DNA of 64,000 nucleotides from Candidatus Saccharimonadota bacterium (lineage in GTDB: Bacteria > Patescibacteriota > Saccharimonadia > Saccharimonadales > UBA10212), in assembly GCA_016176605.1 (NCBI GenBank), contig JACOWW010000002.1, positions 336,968-400,967 of the forward strand, in the 5' to 3' direction. Below, piece after piece: positions 14,257 through 22,263 of the stretch (the stretch's first letter is position 1; each line of letters opens with the position of its first letter). The translations under genes and the position numbers were made by a program. Under the pieces are notes generated by a model. That model did no database searches and was not told the origin of the DNA. It saw only the letters and a program-made list of their open reading frames with translations.

Positions 14257-15573
14257 ATGGACAAAGAGAAACTGCTTGAGCAAGCCAAGGAATTTTTAAA
14301 GCTCAACGATCGCGGCAGTTTCACAGTGCCAGCTGGCGAGTTGTATCCGCACCAATGGCTGTGGGACAGCTGTTTCATATCCATTGGCTTGCGCCACTTG
14401 GATATTGAACGAGCTAAAACCGAGCTTCAGAGCTTACTGCGCGGCCAATGGAGCAATGGCATGATGCCTAACATCATTTTTAGCGAAGGGAAGGAATATC
14501 ACCGAGACCGCGAACTATGGCGCAGTTACCTCAGCCCCTACTCACCCGATAAAATCGCTACCAGCGGCATCACCCAGCCACCGATGCTGGCCGAAGCGGT
14601 GGTAAGGGTCGGCGATAAAATGAAACTGCCCGAGCGCCGGACTTGGTATAAAACGATGTTCCCCTCATTGCTGCGCTACCATGAATGGTTATATGCCGAC
14701 AGGGATCCGCATAAAGAAGGACTGATCATACTATTGCACCCTTATGAGGCGGGCCTGGATAATTCGCCGCCCTGGATCAGTGAAATGCGCAAGCACAGCA
14801 TGCCATGGTGGGTTCGCTTGATTGAAAAACTACATCTTGACGGCGTAGTCGAGCTAGTCAGGCGTGACACACGCCACATCCCACCAGGCCAAAGAATAAG
14901 TAACATTGAGGCAATGGTCCAATGGTCGGCCCTACACCGGCTGCGGCGCAAAGCCTACAATTCTGAAGCACTGATGAGCCGGGCGCTCTTCGCCGTCGAA
15001 GATTTAGCCTTCAATTGTATCCTGGTCCGCGCCAACGAACATTTGCGAAAAATTGCCGAAACTATCGGCCGCCCTCTGCCTGAGGAGCTTTCTGGGTCAA
15101 TGATTAAAACTATCGCCGCGCTTGACCACCTTTGGGATGAAACCAAAGGTATTTACTATAGCCGCAGTTTTATCAGCCATAAGCTAATAGAAGAACCAAC
15201 CATTATGACTTTGTTGCCTCTTTACGCGGGCTGCATTAGTAAAGAAAAAGCAGCCCGGTTGGTCGAACTGCTGGCCAGCCGTAAATGGTTTAAGGCCAAC
15301 TGGCCAGTACCTAGCGTGCCATTTAATTCTTCATACTTCGATCCGCTCAAATATTGGCAAGGCCCGTCTTGGGTTAATACTAACTGGCTAATAATCGACG
15401 GCCTGCGGCGTTATGGCTTCAACAATGAAGCTGAGAATTTGCTAAGAAAGACCTTAGAGCTCGTGGCAAAAAGCGGCATGTGGGAGTATTTTAGCCCTAT
15501 CAATGCCGAGCCGGCCGGCGCGCCGAACTTTTCCTGGACCGCCGCCCTCATCATCGACTTTCTCCAATCATAA
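14257..15573 (+). CDS. GH63-like glycoside hydrolase (mannosyl/glucosylglycerate hydrolase type)
   Basis: 438 residues without a signal peptide. The sequence reads as an (alpha/alpha)6 barrel: HQWLWDSCF near the N-terminus, SYLSPYSPDKIATSGITQPPMLAEAV, LHPYEAGLDNSPPW with acidic catalytic-type residues, and PFNSSYFDPLKYWQGPSWVNTNW near the C-terminus. These match bacterial GH63-like enzymes that hydrolyse mannosylglycerate or glucosylglycerate. A cytoplasmic role in using an osmolyte or glycogen-like sugar is likely. Substrate cannot be assigned from sequence alone. The stop codon is followed at once by a structured element (15578-15779). Confidence 0.82.
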   Translation: MDKEKLLEQAKEFLKLNDRGSFTVPAGELYPHQWLWDSCFISIGLRHLDIERAKTELQSLLRGQWSNGMMPNIIFSEGKEYHRDRELWRSYLSPYSPDKIATSGITQPPMLAEAVVRVGDKMKLPERRTWYKTMFPSLLRYHEWLYADRDPHKEGLIILLHPYEAGLDNSPPWISEMRKHSMPWWVRLIEKLHLDGVVELVRRDTRHIPPGQRISNIEAMVQWSALHRLRRKAYNSEALMSRALFAVEDLAFNCILVRANEHLRKIAETIGRPLPEELSGSMIKTIAALDHLWDETKGIYYSRSFISHKLIEEPTIMTLLPLYAGCISKEKAARLVELLASRKWFKANWPVPSVPFNSSYFDPLKYWQGPSWVNTNWLIIDGLRRYGFNNEAENLLRKTLELVAKSGMWEYFSPINAEPAGAPNFSWTAALIIDFLQS

Positions 15574-15577
15574 AGTT

Positions 15578-15779
15578 GTTAAGCGAGCCCCTAATTTTTT
15601 CAGGCATCTGGCGAGGCCTGATTAGACGTTGTCAAAACAAAGCGGGCTTGGCTGGTTTCGGCTGTTTGACGATGTAAAGTTGCCAGTGGCAAGTTTACGA
15701 GGAGTTCCGAAGGCAAGCTTTGGCTTTGAGCAACAGCTACTCACGACGAGACAGCATCTGAAAAAATTAGGGACGAGCG
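15578..15779 (+). ncRNA. Structured element family, copy A
   Basis: Closed by a perfect 15-bp stem: CCCTAATTTTTTCAG (15589-15603) with CTGAAAAAATTAGGG (15758-15772). Inside, GTTGTCAAAACAAAGC pairs with GCTTTGGCTTTGAGCAAC, and the central hairpin 15674-15698 has the core TTGCCAGTGGCAA. GGCTGTTTGACGA precedes and ACGAGGAGTTCC follows the hairpin. Copies B (38391-38595, opposite strand) and C (about 43520-43720) share these motifs with compensatory stem changes. It fills the whole gap between two convergent genes. Confidence 0.7.
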
Positions 15780-16838
15780 TTATTCTTCGTCTAGGTTGGG
15801 GCGGTCGAGGAGCATTGGTTCAACGCTAGGGCTGGTTTCGGCGATTTTAACTACATCCTTGTCTATCTTCCCCAGTTCTTTGTAAGTTACGTTAAAATGC
15901 CCGACTGTCGTACCAAGAGAATTGCCGAGCTTTTGCATATAACCGTTATGGGCGACGAGGTGCCGGCTTAGTTGCTCAATGTTCTTACGAATTTTTTCGG
16001 TATCTTTATGAATATCTATAGAGCGCAGACCCTGGACGATAATCTGCAGCATGGCACTCAGTGTGCTGGGACCGACGATAGTAACTTTTTTGTCCTTGGC
16101 CGCATATTGCATCAGGTTGCGCCCGGAAACTCCGGCTGCGCCGACTTTGTTGGCCAAAAGATCATAATAAATCGCCTCACTGGGTATAAACATCAGCGCC
16201 TGGTCCAGCGTACCTTTGGCTGGTTTTATATACTTGGCCGTTTCATCAATCCGCCGCTTTAAGTCTTCCTTAAAAGCCCGTTCCAACACGACTCGTTCTT
16301 CCGGTTTGGCGTCAAGCAGGCGGTTGTAGTTTTCCAGGCTAAATTTACTATCTATTGGCAACAGTTTGTCGTCTAATTTGATTACCGCGTCTACTGTCAC
16401 GCCTTCGCCCATTTTGTACTGCAGCTCGTAAGTTCCCGGCGGCAACAGGTTTTTAAGAATTTGGTCCAAGTAATATTCCCCCAGCACGCCGCGCTGCTTG
16501 GGGTTTTGAAGGACATTTTGTAGGGATTTTAATTCGGAAGCAATATCGCCGACATTTTTATTTGTTTTATCCAGTTCGGTCAGCTTTTGGGTAACATCGG
16601 TGATAATCTTGGCGCTGGCTTGGAATTGGGCGGTCATCTGTTTATTGCTTTGGCCCAGCTGCTCGGTCAGCTGTTTTTGCAGCCCTTCTTTTAGTTGGGT
16701 AACATTTTCGCTAATTTGAGTCAGATCAGCCTTGAGCAGCAGGTGGGCATCGGTAGTTTTAGGTTTTCGGTTTTGCCATACAATAATAGCCGCCAGGGCC
16801 ACAACCAGAACACCTGAAATTATTACTGCCACCAGCAT
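15780..16838 (-). CDS. rmuC: RmuC-family DNA recombination protein
   Basis: 352 residues: an N-terminal membrane helix (about 3-20), a coiled coil (about 30-110) and the RmuC nuclease-like domain (about 115-330) with LGEYYLDQILKNLLPPG, DAVIKLDDKLLPIDSKFSLENY and ALMFIPSEAIYYDLL. It is thought to restrain inversion or rearrangement at repeats, fitting for a repeat-rich genome. The PD-(D/E)XK-like Asp-Ser-Lys motif is intact. Convergent with the GH63-like gene across element A. Confidence 0.93.
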   Translation of the reverse strand: MLVAVIISGVLVVALAAIIVWQNRKPKTTDAHLLLKADLTQISENVTQLKEGLQKQLTEQLGQSNKQMTAQFQASAKIITDVTQKLTELDKTNKNVGDIASELKSLQNVLQNPKQRGVLGEYYLDQILKNLLPPGTYELQYKMGEGVTVDAVIKLDDKLLPIDSKFSLENYNRLLDAKPEERVVLERAFKEDLKRRIDETAKYIKPAKGTLDQALMFIPSEAIYYDLLANKVGAAGVSGRNLMQYAAKDKKVTIVGPSTLSAMLQIIVQGLRSIDIHKDTEKIRKNIEQLSRHLVAHNGYMQKLGNSLGTTVGHFNVTYKELGKIDKDVVKIAETSPSVEPMLLDRPNLDEE

Positions 16839-16869
16839 ATTTATATTGTACCCTTAAACAATTCTTGGC

Positions 16870-17415
16870 TTAAATGCCCTTATCGCGTTGATACAAAACT
16901 GCAATTCTCTGCTCTAATAATGGAGCTTGATCTTCTAGCCGGGGGTCATCTTCAAAAAGCAACGCGCGAGCGGATTTATATTTGCTTCGGGCGTAGTCAG
17001 CATGATCTGGTTTTAGGCGAGCCAATCGAAACTCATTAGCGTTATCTAAATTGTCAGCTAATTTAACTATCTTTGCCATATGGTTGGTTTTTGCCCTTCT
17101 TATTCTATCATCGTAACTCTCACCTTCGGTCTCGGTAAGGGCAAGCACAGCTTCGATCACTTGCTCCGAACATCCTAATTGCCTCAACTGTTCCTCTGTC
17201 AACTTAGTATCCTCTAGCGTATCGTGTAAAACACCTACCATTTGGATATCCTCTCCATATGGTTCGAGCGCTTCCATAACTCGTAATGGATGTTCGATGT
17301 AAGGACTCAGTCCGCTCTTGCTCATCTGCACTGAATGAAGCTTCTTGGCCAGCTCTATAGCAGAGCCAAGGTTAAATTTTGGCCTTGGCTGCTCGACTTC
17401 CTCCCCAGCAATCAT
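16870..17415 (-). CDS. HD-domain phosphohydrolase (MESH1/SpoT-like)
   Basis: 181 residues, stand-alone HD hydrolase. Metal ligands are visible: His27 (AKKLH), His64-Asp65 (GVLHDTLEDT) and Asp121 (IVKLADNLDN). YIEHPLRVMEAL is the usual substrate-side motif. The family removes the 3' pyrophosphate of (p)ppGpp or related nucleotides. There is no synthetase or regulatory domain, so it is a small alarmone hydrolase type. No full RelA/SpoT gene is present in this window. Substrate is inferred from family only. Confidence 0.85.
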   Translation of the reverse strand: MIAGEEVEQPRPKFNLGSAIELAKKLHSVQMSKSGLSPYIEHPLRVMEALEPYGEDIQMVGVLHDTLEDTKLTEEQLRQLGCSEQVIEAVLALTETEGESYDDRIRRAKTNHMAKIVKLADNLDNANEFRLARLKPDHADYARSKYKSARALLFEDDPRLEDQAPLLEQRIAVLYQRDKGI

Positions 17416-17430
17416 CTTTTAATTATAACC

Positions 17431-18156
17431 TTAGGCTAATCGGGTGACGAGGAACATAAGGGCGGCGCCTAGCACAGTTAGACCGATAGTCCACCTTGAG
17501 GATTTTTCACTGTGTGCCTGGGGCAAAATGTCGCTAGCGCCGATGTAGAGCAAGAAGCCGGCAAAAAAGCCTAAATAAATAGCCAGGATAGCTTCTGATA
17601 AGCTAAACAAAAGTGAGGTCAAACCGCCAACAATTGGCATAGCGGCGGCAATCAGCAGCATCATCTTGGCCCGACCGGGTTTATTCTGGTGGTAAAGCAT
17701 GACATTGGTGGTATTAAATCCATCGGCAAACCGGTGGCCAATAACCGCAATGGCTACCGCCAGCCCAACCGCGCTGCTGATTTGGAAGGCCAGGCCAATG
17801 CTCAGCCCGTCCAAGAAACTATGTCCAGACAGCGCCACTGCCCCAGCTACACCAACATAAGGGTGTTGGTGCGGACCGTACTTGGCTTCTTGGGCATGAT
17901 GGATAAGGATGCTTTTTTCAATGATATGAAAAAGTAAAAAGCCGATAACGAGGGTTATCATTGGCCAGATTGGCTCAAGTGCTTGGGTTTGGGCTATTTC
18001 AAATATCTCCGGCAGCAGGTCAAAGGCCACCAGGCCCAAAATTAAACCTGCCGTAAAGCCTAGAGCCAAGTTCAGTTTTTGGCGGCTGCGAAAAGCTAGC
18101 CAGCCTCCCAGTAGCGCGGCGATCGAAGCGCAAACCGTTAACAAAAACACAGTCAT
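17431..18156 (-). CDS. ZIP-family metal transporter
   Basis: Eight-helix ZIP/GufA-type transporter for zinc or other divalent metals. The frame extends to 18228, but MTVFLLTVCASIAALLGGWLAF at 18156 is a natural first membrane helix and the extension runs into the divergent fur promoter, so 18156 is chosen (241 residues). Metal-site motifs are GHSFLDGLSIG and GHRFADGFNT on adjacent helices, with a His-containing loop (HHAQEAKYGPHQH) between helices 3 and 4. The divergent neighbour is a Fur-type regulator, which suggests metal-responsive control. Confidence 0.9.
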   Translation of the reverse strand: MTVFLLTVCASIAALLGGWLAFRSRQKLNLALGFTAGLILGLVAFDLLPEIFEIAQTQALEPIWPMITLVIGFLLFHIIEKSILIHHAQEAKYGPHQHPYVGVAGAVALSGHSFLDGLSIGLAFQISSAVGLAVAIAVIGHRFADGFNTTNVMLYHQNKPGRAKMMLLIAAAMPIVGGLTSLLFSLSEAILAIYLGFFAGFLLYIGASDILPQAHSEKSSRWTIGLTVLGAALMFLVTRLA

Positions 18157-18188
18157 ACTAAAAATCTTAGTCAGCCAATCAAGTCTTT

Positions 18189-18217
18189 GCAAATTTGTCG
18201 CAATTTTGGCAAAATTA
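18189..18217. promoter_or_regulatory. Triple direct repeat between the ZIP and Fur genes
   Basis: GCAAATTTG, GCAATTTTG and GCAAAATTA follow one another at 9-11 bp spacing directly before the fur start at 18223. This is a candidate site for the adjacent Fur-type regulator; it does not match the classical Fur or Zur palindromes. Binding is inferred. Confidence 0.35.
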
Positions 18218-18222
18218 GACCA

Positions 18223-18639
18223 ATGCACTACGAGAACTTGAAGGCCATACTAAAAAGGGACGGTTCAAGCCTAACCAAACCACGCAAAATTGTTTTTGAC
18301 CTTTTGCTGGACCAGGAACCGCAGAGCATGCAAGTCCTTGCCCGCCGCGCCGAAGATAAAGTTAACCGGGCGACTGTTTACCGGACAATCGAACTATTTG
18401 AGCGTCTTGGCATAGTCCATCGCCTAAATATCGGTTGGAAATACAAGATTGAACTTTCTGACATCTTTGCCGAACATCACCACCATTTTTATTGCACAAA
18501 TTGTGGCGCGGCCACTGCTATCACTTCTAACGCCATGCTGGAGACTATGATTGACTCACTAGCCAGCAAAGAAGGCCTCAATCCCAGGGGTCATCAATTA
18601 GAAATATATGGACTTTGCAGCCGCTGCAACGCTCGCTAG
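18223..18639 (+). CDS. Fur-family metalloregulator (Zur-like by context)
   Basis: About 138 residues from ATG 18223 (MHYENLKAILKRDG); an upstream in-frame start at 18187 would overlap the control region. Winged helix: LTKPRKIVFDLL ... NRATVYRTIELFERLGIVHRL. Metal sites: AEHHHHFYCTNCG and CSRC at the C-terminus, giving a structural Cys4 zinc site and a His-rich regulatory site. Divergent from a ZIP transporter, so zinc or iron uptake control is likely. Which metal it senses cannot be told from sequence. Confidence 0.9.
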   Translation: MHYENLKAILKRDGSSLTKPRKIVFDLLLDQEPQSMQVLARRAEDKVNRATVYRTIELFERLGIVHRLNIGWKYKIELSDIFAEHHHHFYCTNCGAATAITSNAMLETMIDSLASKEGLNPRGHQLEIYGLCSRCNAR

Positions 18640-18642
18640 ACA

Positions 18643-20085
18643 CTAGGCCGCTACTGAAGCTTTGATTTTCTTGTTTTGCAAAACAATTAAAGCCACTACC
18701 ATGGCTGCCAGCGCAAACCCAAGACCAATGTAAAAACCGCTATGAAAACCGTCCACCCGAGCCTGCGGAACAGTTGCTCCGGTAGATATGGCTTGCTTGG
18801 TGGTCGAGGCGGCGACAGCTGAAAGAACCGCCAGGCCAATGGCACCGCCGACTTGCTGGGCTGTATTAAGCACCCCCGAAACTAAACCGGAAAACTGACG
18901 AGCTACGCCGGACGTAGCAGCCAGTGTTAAGGGTACGAAAGACAGTCCCATACCGACCGCCGAAACGATTAACCCCGGCGCGACATTGTGCCAATAATCG
19001 CCGCCAACCTGCAGTACTTGGGCATTAATAAACAAACCGCTAGCCAATATGATTGGTCCGATAATCAGCAGCGGCTTATAGCCTATTTTAGATACCAGCT
19101 GGGAAGAAATAGCCGCGCTAATAGCAATTACAAACGGCACTATCAAAAAGCTAACACCCGCCTTAATCGGCGAATAGCCTAAAATCGTCTGGATATACAG
19201 GGTCATAAAGAAAAAGGTTGCGAACATACTGGCAGCGATGATTAAAGCAATTGAGTTGCCGCCGGAAACGTTGCGGTCCTTAAACAGCGCCAGCGGCAGC
19301 ATTGGATGGTCGGACTTTAATTCGTCGCGTAAAAAAATAAACCCTAAAACCGCACTCAGAGCCAAGAAGCCAAGCACAACCGGCGAACCCCAGCCGTTAA
19401 CCGGAGCCCTGGAGAGGGCAAATACCAGCGCCATCAGTCCGCCAGTGGCCGTCAGCGCCCCAAATTGATCAAGTTTAATTTTCCTCTTCGCTGCACCAAC
19501 ATGGTGCGGCAGTAATCTTAGCGCAGCCAGGACCACCAGTATGCCAACCGGCACGTTTACAAAGAAATTCCAGCGCCAGCCAAGATATTCTGTCAATATG
19601 CCTCCCAAGAGTACACCGACCGCCGCACCGCTGGCAGTGACAGCCGACCAAACGCCTAAGGCTTTATTGCGCTCTTTGCCCTCACTAAATTCAGTCAAAA
19701 CAATAGACAGTGCAGTGGGCGTCATGAAAGCGGCCGCCAGACCTTGCAGGCCTCGGAAAATTATTAGCCAAAGTTCGGATTGCGCCAAACCGCAAAGCAG
19801 TGAGGCCGCCGCAAAAAAACTAACCGACAACATAAATATTTTGCGCCGGCCAAATAAGTCAGCCATCCGACCGCCAAGCAGTAAAAAACCGCCAAAGGTT
19901 ATGGAATAGGCTGTTATTACCCACTGCAGGTTGTTGGGGGCAAAGTTTAATTCGCGGGCCAGGCTTGGCAACGCTACATTGACTATTGTTACGTCTAATA
20001 CGACCATGAAAAAAGACAATGCCAACAACGCTAAAATCACCCACTTGTTTTGCGAATGCTTTGATAATGTTTTTTTACGCGCCAT
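18643..20085 (-). CDS. MFS drug/proton antiporter, DHA2 (14-helix) family
   Basis: 480 residues with about 14 membrane helices. VVLDVTIVNVALPSLARELN is the family-specific motif D1, GGRMADLFGRRKIFM is motif A, and VTASGAAVGVLLGGILTEYLGWRWNFFVNVPVG is motif C of antiporters. Closest in design to EmrB/QacA exporters of hydrophobic drugs or toxic metabolites. No EmrA partner is nearby. Convergent with the fur gene (3-bp gap). Confidence 0.93.
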   Translation of the reverse strand: MARKKTLSKHSQNKWVILALLALSFFMVVLDVTIVNVALPSLARELNFAPNNLQWVITAYSITFGGFLLLGGRMADLFGRRKIFMLSVSFFAAASLLCGLAQSELWLIIFRGLQGLAAAFMTPTALSIVLTEFSEGKERNKALGVWSAVTASGAAVGVLLGGILTEYLGWRWNFFVNVPVGILVVLAALRLLPHHVGAAKRKIKLDQFGALTATGGLMALVFALSRAPVNGWGSPVVLGFLALSAVLGFIFLRDELKSDHPMLPLALFKDRNVSGGNSIALIIAASMFATFFFMTLYIQTILGYSPIKAGVSFLIVPFVIAISAAISSQLVSKIGYKPLLIIGPIILASGLFINAQVLQVGGDYWHNVAPGLIVSAVGMGLSFVPLTLAATSGVARQFSGLVSGVLNTAQQVGGAIGLAVLSAVAASTTKQAISTGATVPQARVDGFHSGFYIGLGFALAAMVVALIVLQNKKIKASVAA

Positions 20086-20160
20086 TTAACCCCTGCCTAG
20101 TTTGGCCTAGATGCAATTCCATCAAGTATAGCGACGTTTAGTTTTTTTGCAAAAGTAAAA

Positions 20161-20183
20161 AATACTTAACCTGTTAAGTAATT
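20161..20183. repeat. AATACTTAAC...GTTAAGTA palindrome (family member 1)
   Basis: TACTTAAC-CT-GTTAAGTA, one of a set of similar 22-24 bp palindromes (28466-28487, 38614-38637, 41609-41632, 48981-49002). Located upstream of the MFS gene. Confidence 0.5.
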
Positions 20184-20200
20184 TATACTTTTCTTTCCTG

Positions 20201-20281
20201 AGGTCCGACTTTGGAAAAAGACAGGTAAATCTTAGTAGTTATAACTTGCAAAACTCTTTGTTTTTTCCAAGGTCGGACCTC
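20201..20281. repeat. Long hairpin between the MFS and NDH-2 genes
   Basis: AGGTCCGACTTTGGAAAAA (from 20201) pairs with TTTTTCCAAGGTCGGACCT (to 20280), 19 bp with one mismatch, enclosing about 42 nt. It lies between divergent genes, upstream of the NDH-2 -10 (TAAACT, 20303-20308). Could be a small MITE-like repeat or a barrier hairpin. Confidence 0.5.
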
Positions 20282-20316
20282 CCAATAATCAATGCTTTGG
20301 GATAAACTAAGGCTAA

Positions 20317-21507
20317 ATGGCGACTAAAAAAAAGAGGGTGCTAATTTTAGGGGGTGGATTCGGTGGTATAAAAGTGGCCCTGGAGCTGGCTGGACACCCT
20401 GATTATGAGATAACGCTTGTTTCTGACCAGGACAACTTCCGTTACTACCCTCAGCTTTACCATGCCGCCACCGGCGGCAGCCGCTATGCCTCAGAGATTC
20501 CGCTTCAAGAAATTTTTGCCGGCAAAGACATCCGCTTGGTCAAAGGCAGCGTCAAAAGGCTTGATCGCCAGACCAAGGCTATCGAATGCCGCGCCGGCAA
20601 AAAGTATAAATTTGACAGTTTGGTTGTAGCACTTGGCGTAACTACTAATTTCTTCGGCATAAAAGGCCTGGCGCAAAACGCCTACGGTATCAAAACGCTT
20701 GATGAAGCCAAACGCCTGCGGGCACACTTGCATAAACTAATAGCCGACGAAGGCCAGCCCGACCTTAATTATATTATTATTGGCGGCGGATCAACGGGCG
20801 TAGAACTGGCGGGAGCATTACCCGCTTACCTACAACTTATTATGAAAAATCACGACATAAAGGATAAATCACTGCACATTGAACTAGTCGAAGCTGAAAA
20901 AAGAGTTCTGCCAAAGCTGCCGAGGAGCTATTCCCAAGCCGCCCAGAAACGCCTGCGCCGTCTAGGTGTAACCCTGCATCTCGGACAAAAAGTGGAGGCC
21001 GAAACGGCTGATGCCTTGCGCGTTAACGGACGTAATATTAAAAGCCACACTGTGGTTTGGACAGCTGGCGTCACCAACCACTCATTTTTTAAAGATAACG
21101 AATTTCATCTAACCTCGCAGGGCAAAGCCATTGTCGACCAATACCTCCAAGCTGAGCCAGACATTTACGTAATTGGCGATAACGCTGACACCAAATATTC
21201 CGGTATGGCCCAAACAGCGTTATATGATGGCAAGTTTGTTGCTGGGCATTTGAAAGCTGCGGCAGAAGGCAAAAAAATTAGACCGTACAAGGCCAAGAAG
21301 CCGGTCTACATCACACCGGTTGGGCCGCACTGGGCGGCGGTCCTTTGGGGTAAAACCCATATTTATGGCTTCCTGGGCTGGATTTTACGCAGCGCCGCCG
21401 ATTTTATTGCCTACCACGACCTACAACCCTGGTGGAAAGCTAGTAAACGCTGGCGCACAACCTTCGATACTGAGGAGGATTGTCCAATCTGCTCAGGCAA
21501 GCGTTAA
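20317..21507 (+). CDS. ndh: Type II NADH dehydrogenase (NDH-2)
   Basis: 396 residues, non-proton-pumping NADH:quinone oxidoreductase. FAD site ILGGGFGGIKVALELA, NADH site YIIIGGGSTGVELAGAL, AWTAGV-like VVWTAGVTNHSF and YVIGDNADT. The C-terminal hydrophobic GFLGWILRSAADFIAYHDLQPWWKA anchors it to the membrane. It ends in a CPIC motif whose role is unclear. It implies a quinone-linked electron chain. The -10 box TAAACT ends 8 nt before the ATG, so the mRNA is probably leaderless. No other respiratory complex is in the window apart from ATP synthase. Confidence 0.9.
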   Translation: MATKKKRVLILGGGFGGIKVALELAGHPDYEITLVSDQDNFRYYPQLYHAATGGSRYASEIPLQEIFAGKDIRLVKGSVKRLDRQTKAIECRAGKKYKFDSLVVALGVTTNFFGIKGLAQNAYGIKTLDEAKRLRAHLHKLIADEGQPDLNYIIIGGGSTGVELAGALPAYLQLIMKNHDIKDKSLHIELVEAEKRVLPKLPRSYSQAAQKRLRRLGVTLHLGQKVEAETADALRVNGRNIKSHTVVWTAGVTNHSFFKDNEFHLTSQGKAIVDQYLQAEPDIYVIGDNADTKYSGMAQTALYDGKFVAGHLKAAAEGKKIRPYKAKKPVYITPVGPHWAAVLWGKTHIYGFLGWILRSAADFIAYHDLQPWWKASKRWRTTFDTEEDCPICSGKR

Positions 21508-21512
21508 TTTTT

Positions 21513-22046
21513 TTATTTTGGCTCTTCAGAAGTAGCCGGTCGGGGAGCTTTTTTGTAGGCAAGGTGCCGCTTTAGTCCGTCAAGTCGGTCAATATGCGGC
21601 AGAAAACTGTTGAGCAAAGTTGAAAATTGCCGGTTAGGCACAACAATTCGGCCAAGTTTATTTTTACTCTGTAAGTATTCATAAAGCCCGTAAAAATCGC
21701 CGTCGCCGGAAACGACTATGGCTTTTTCGTAATTAGGGTATTCAATCATGGTGTGCAGTACCAAGTCGGCGTCGATATTACCCTTCACTGTCCCCTCTTT
21801 ATGCTCGACAAGGGGTTTTAAAACCAGATTGTACCCCATTGACTGCAAATTAGCATAAAGGTCAGCTTGATCTTCTACCATTCCCAGGAAAAAGTAGGCT
21901 TTGGTGACGTTGTATTTACGCTGCAAATGGTAGTGGAACTTGCGAAAATCCAGGTTCCACCCCAGTTTTTTAATGCCCATATTAAGGTTCTGCCCATCAA
22001 TAAACGCAAAGTTCCCGCGCTTCTTTGTTTTTCCTAGTTCACTCAT
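21513..22046 (-). CDS. NYN-domain (LabA/DUF88) PIN-like nuclease
   Basis: 177 residues. Conserved acidic residues of the PIN/NYN fold are present: FIDGQNLNMG, GNIDADLVLHTM and VVSGDGDFYGLYEYL. The family includes predicted RNases. Convergent with NDH-2 (5-bp gap). The ATG lies at the 3' end of a long-range stem with AGCCTCTAACGGGAT (22132-22145). Target RNA unknown. Confidence 0.87.
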   Translation of the reverse strand: MSELGKTKKRGNFAFIDGQNLNMGIKKLGWNLDFRKFHYHLQRKYNVTKAYFFLGMVEDQADLYANLQSMGYNLVLKPLVEHKEGTVKGNIDADLVLHTMIEYPNYEKAIVVSGDGDFYGLYEYLQSKNKLGRIVVPNRQFSTLLNSFLPHIDRLDGLKRHLAYKKAPRPATSEEPK

Positions 22047-22145
22047 CCCATTAGAGCCCTAACAGACATAGTTTAATGATAGACGATATTTGAGTGATAA
22101 ACATTACTTACTTTCAACCGTTCGCCCTCAGAGCCTCTAACGGGA
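22044..22145 (-). promoter_or_regulatory. NYN gene leader with the start codon in a stem
   Basis: On the minus strand ATCCCGTTAGAG near the 5' side pairs with CTCTAATGGGAT, which overlaps the ATG at 22046. The same arms occur at the starts of pheT and of the hydrolase at 55.5 kb. About 70 nt separate the arms here. Confidence 0.5.
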
Positions 22146-22183
22146 TTCATAAAAGTTTTCCTAATTTTACCACAATCCTTACA

Positions 22184-22220
22184 GGGGTTGTAGGGTTATA
22201 GGGTCGTAGGGTTGTAGGGT
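22184..22220. repeat. GTAGGGTT short tandem repeat
   Basis: Four or five imperfect copies of GTAGGGTT/ATAGGGTC. A shorter version (ATAGGG, TACAGGG, TTATAGGG) lies at 46781-46804 over the 3' end of rpmF. Confidence 0.6.
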
Positions 22221-22263
22221 TTTTAACACGCACCGGCGACTATCCCATCATAGCAAGTATTGT

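Noticed and set aside
15578-15779. Integron attC site
   Set aside because: Paired arms exist, but the RYYYAAC and GTTRRRY boxes are missing and no integrase gene is present.
15578-15779. tmRNA, RNase P RNA or SRP RNA
   Set aside because: Hallmark sequences (tmRNA tRNA-like ends, R-P GAGGAAAGUCC core, SRP GGAA-loop domain) are not found, and three copies would be unusual for these RNAs.
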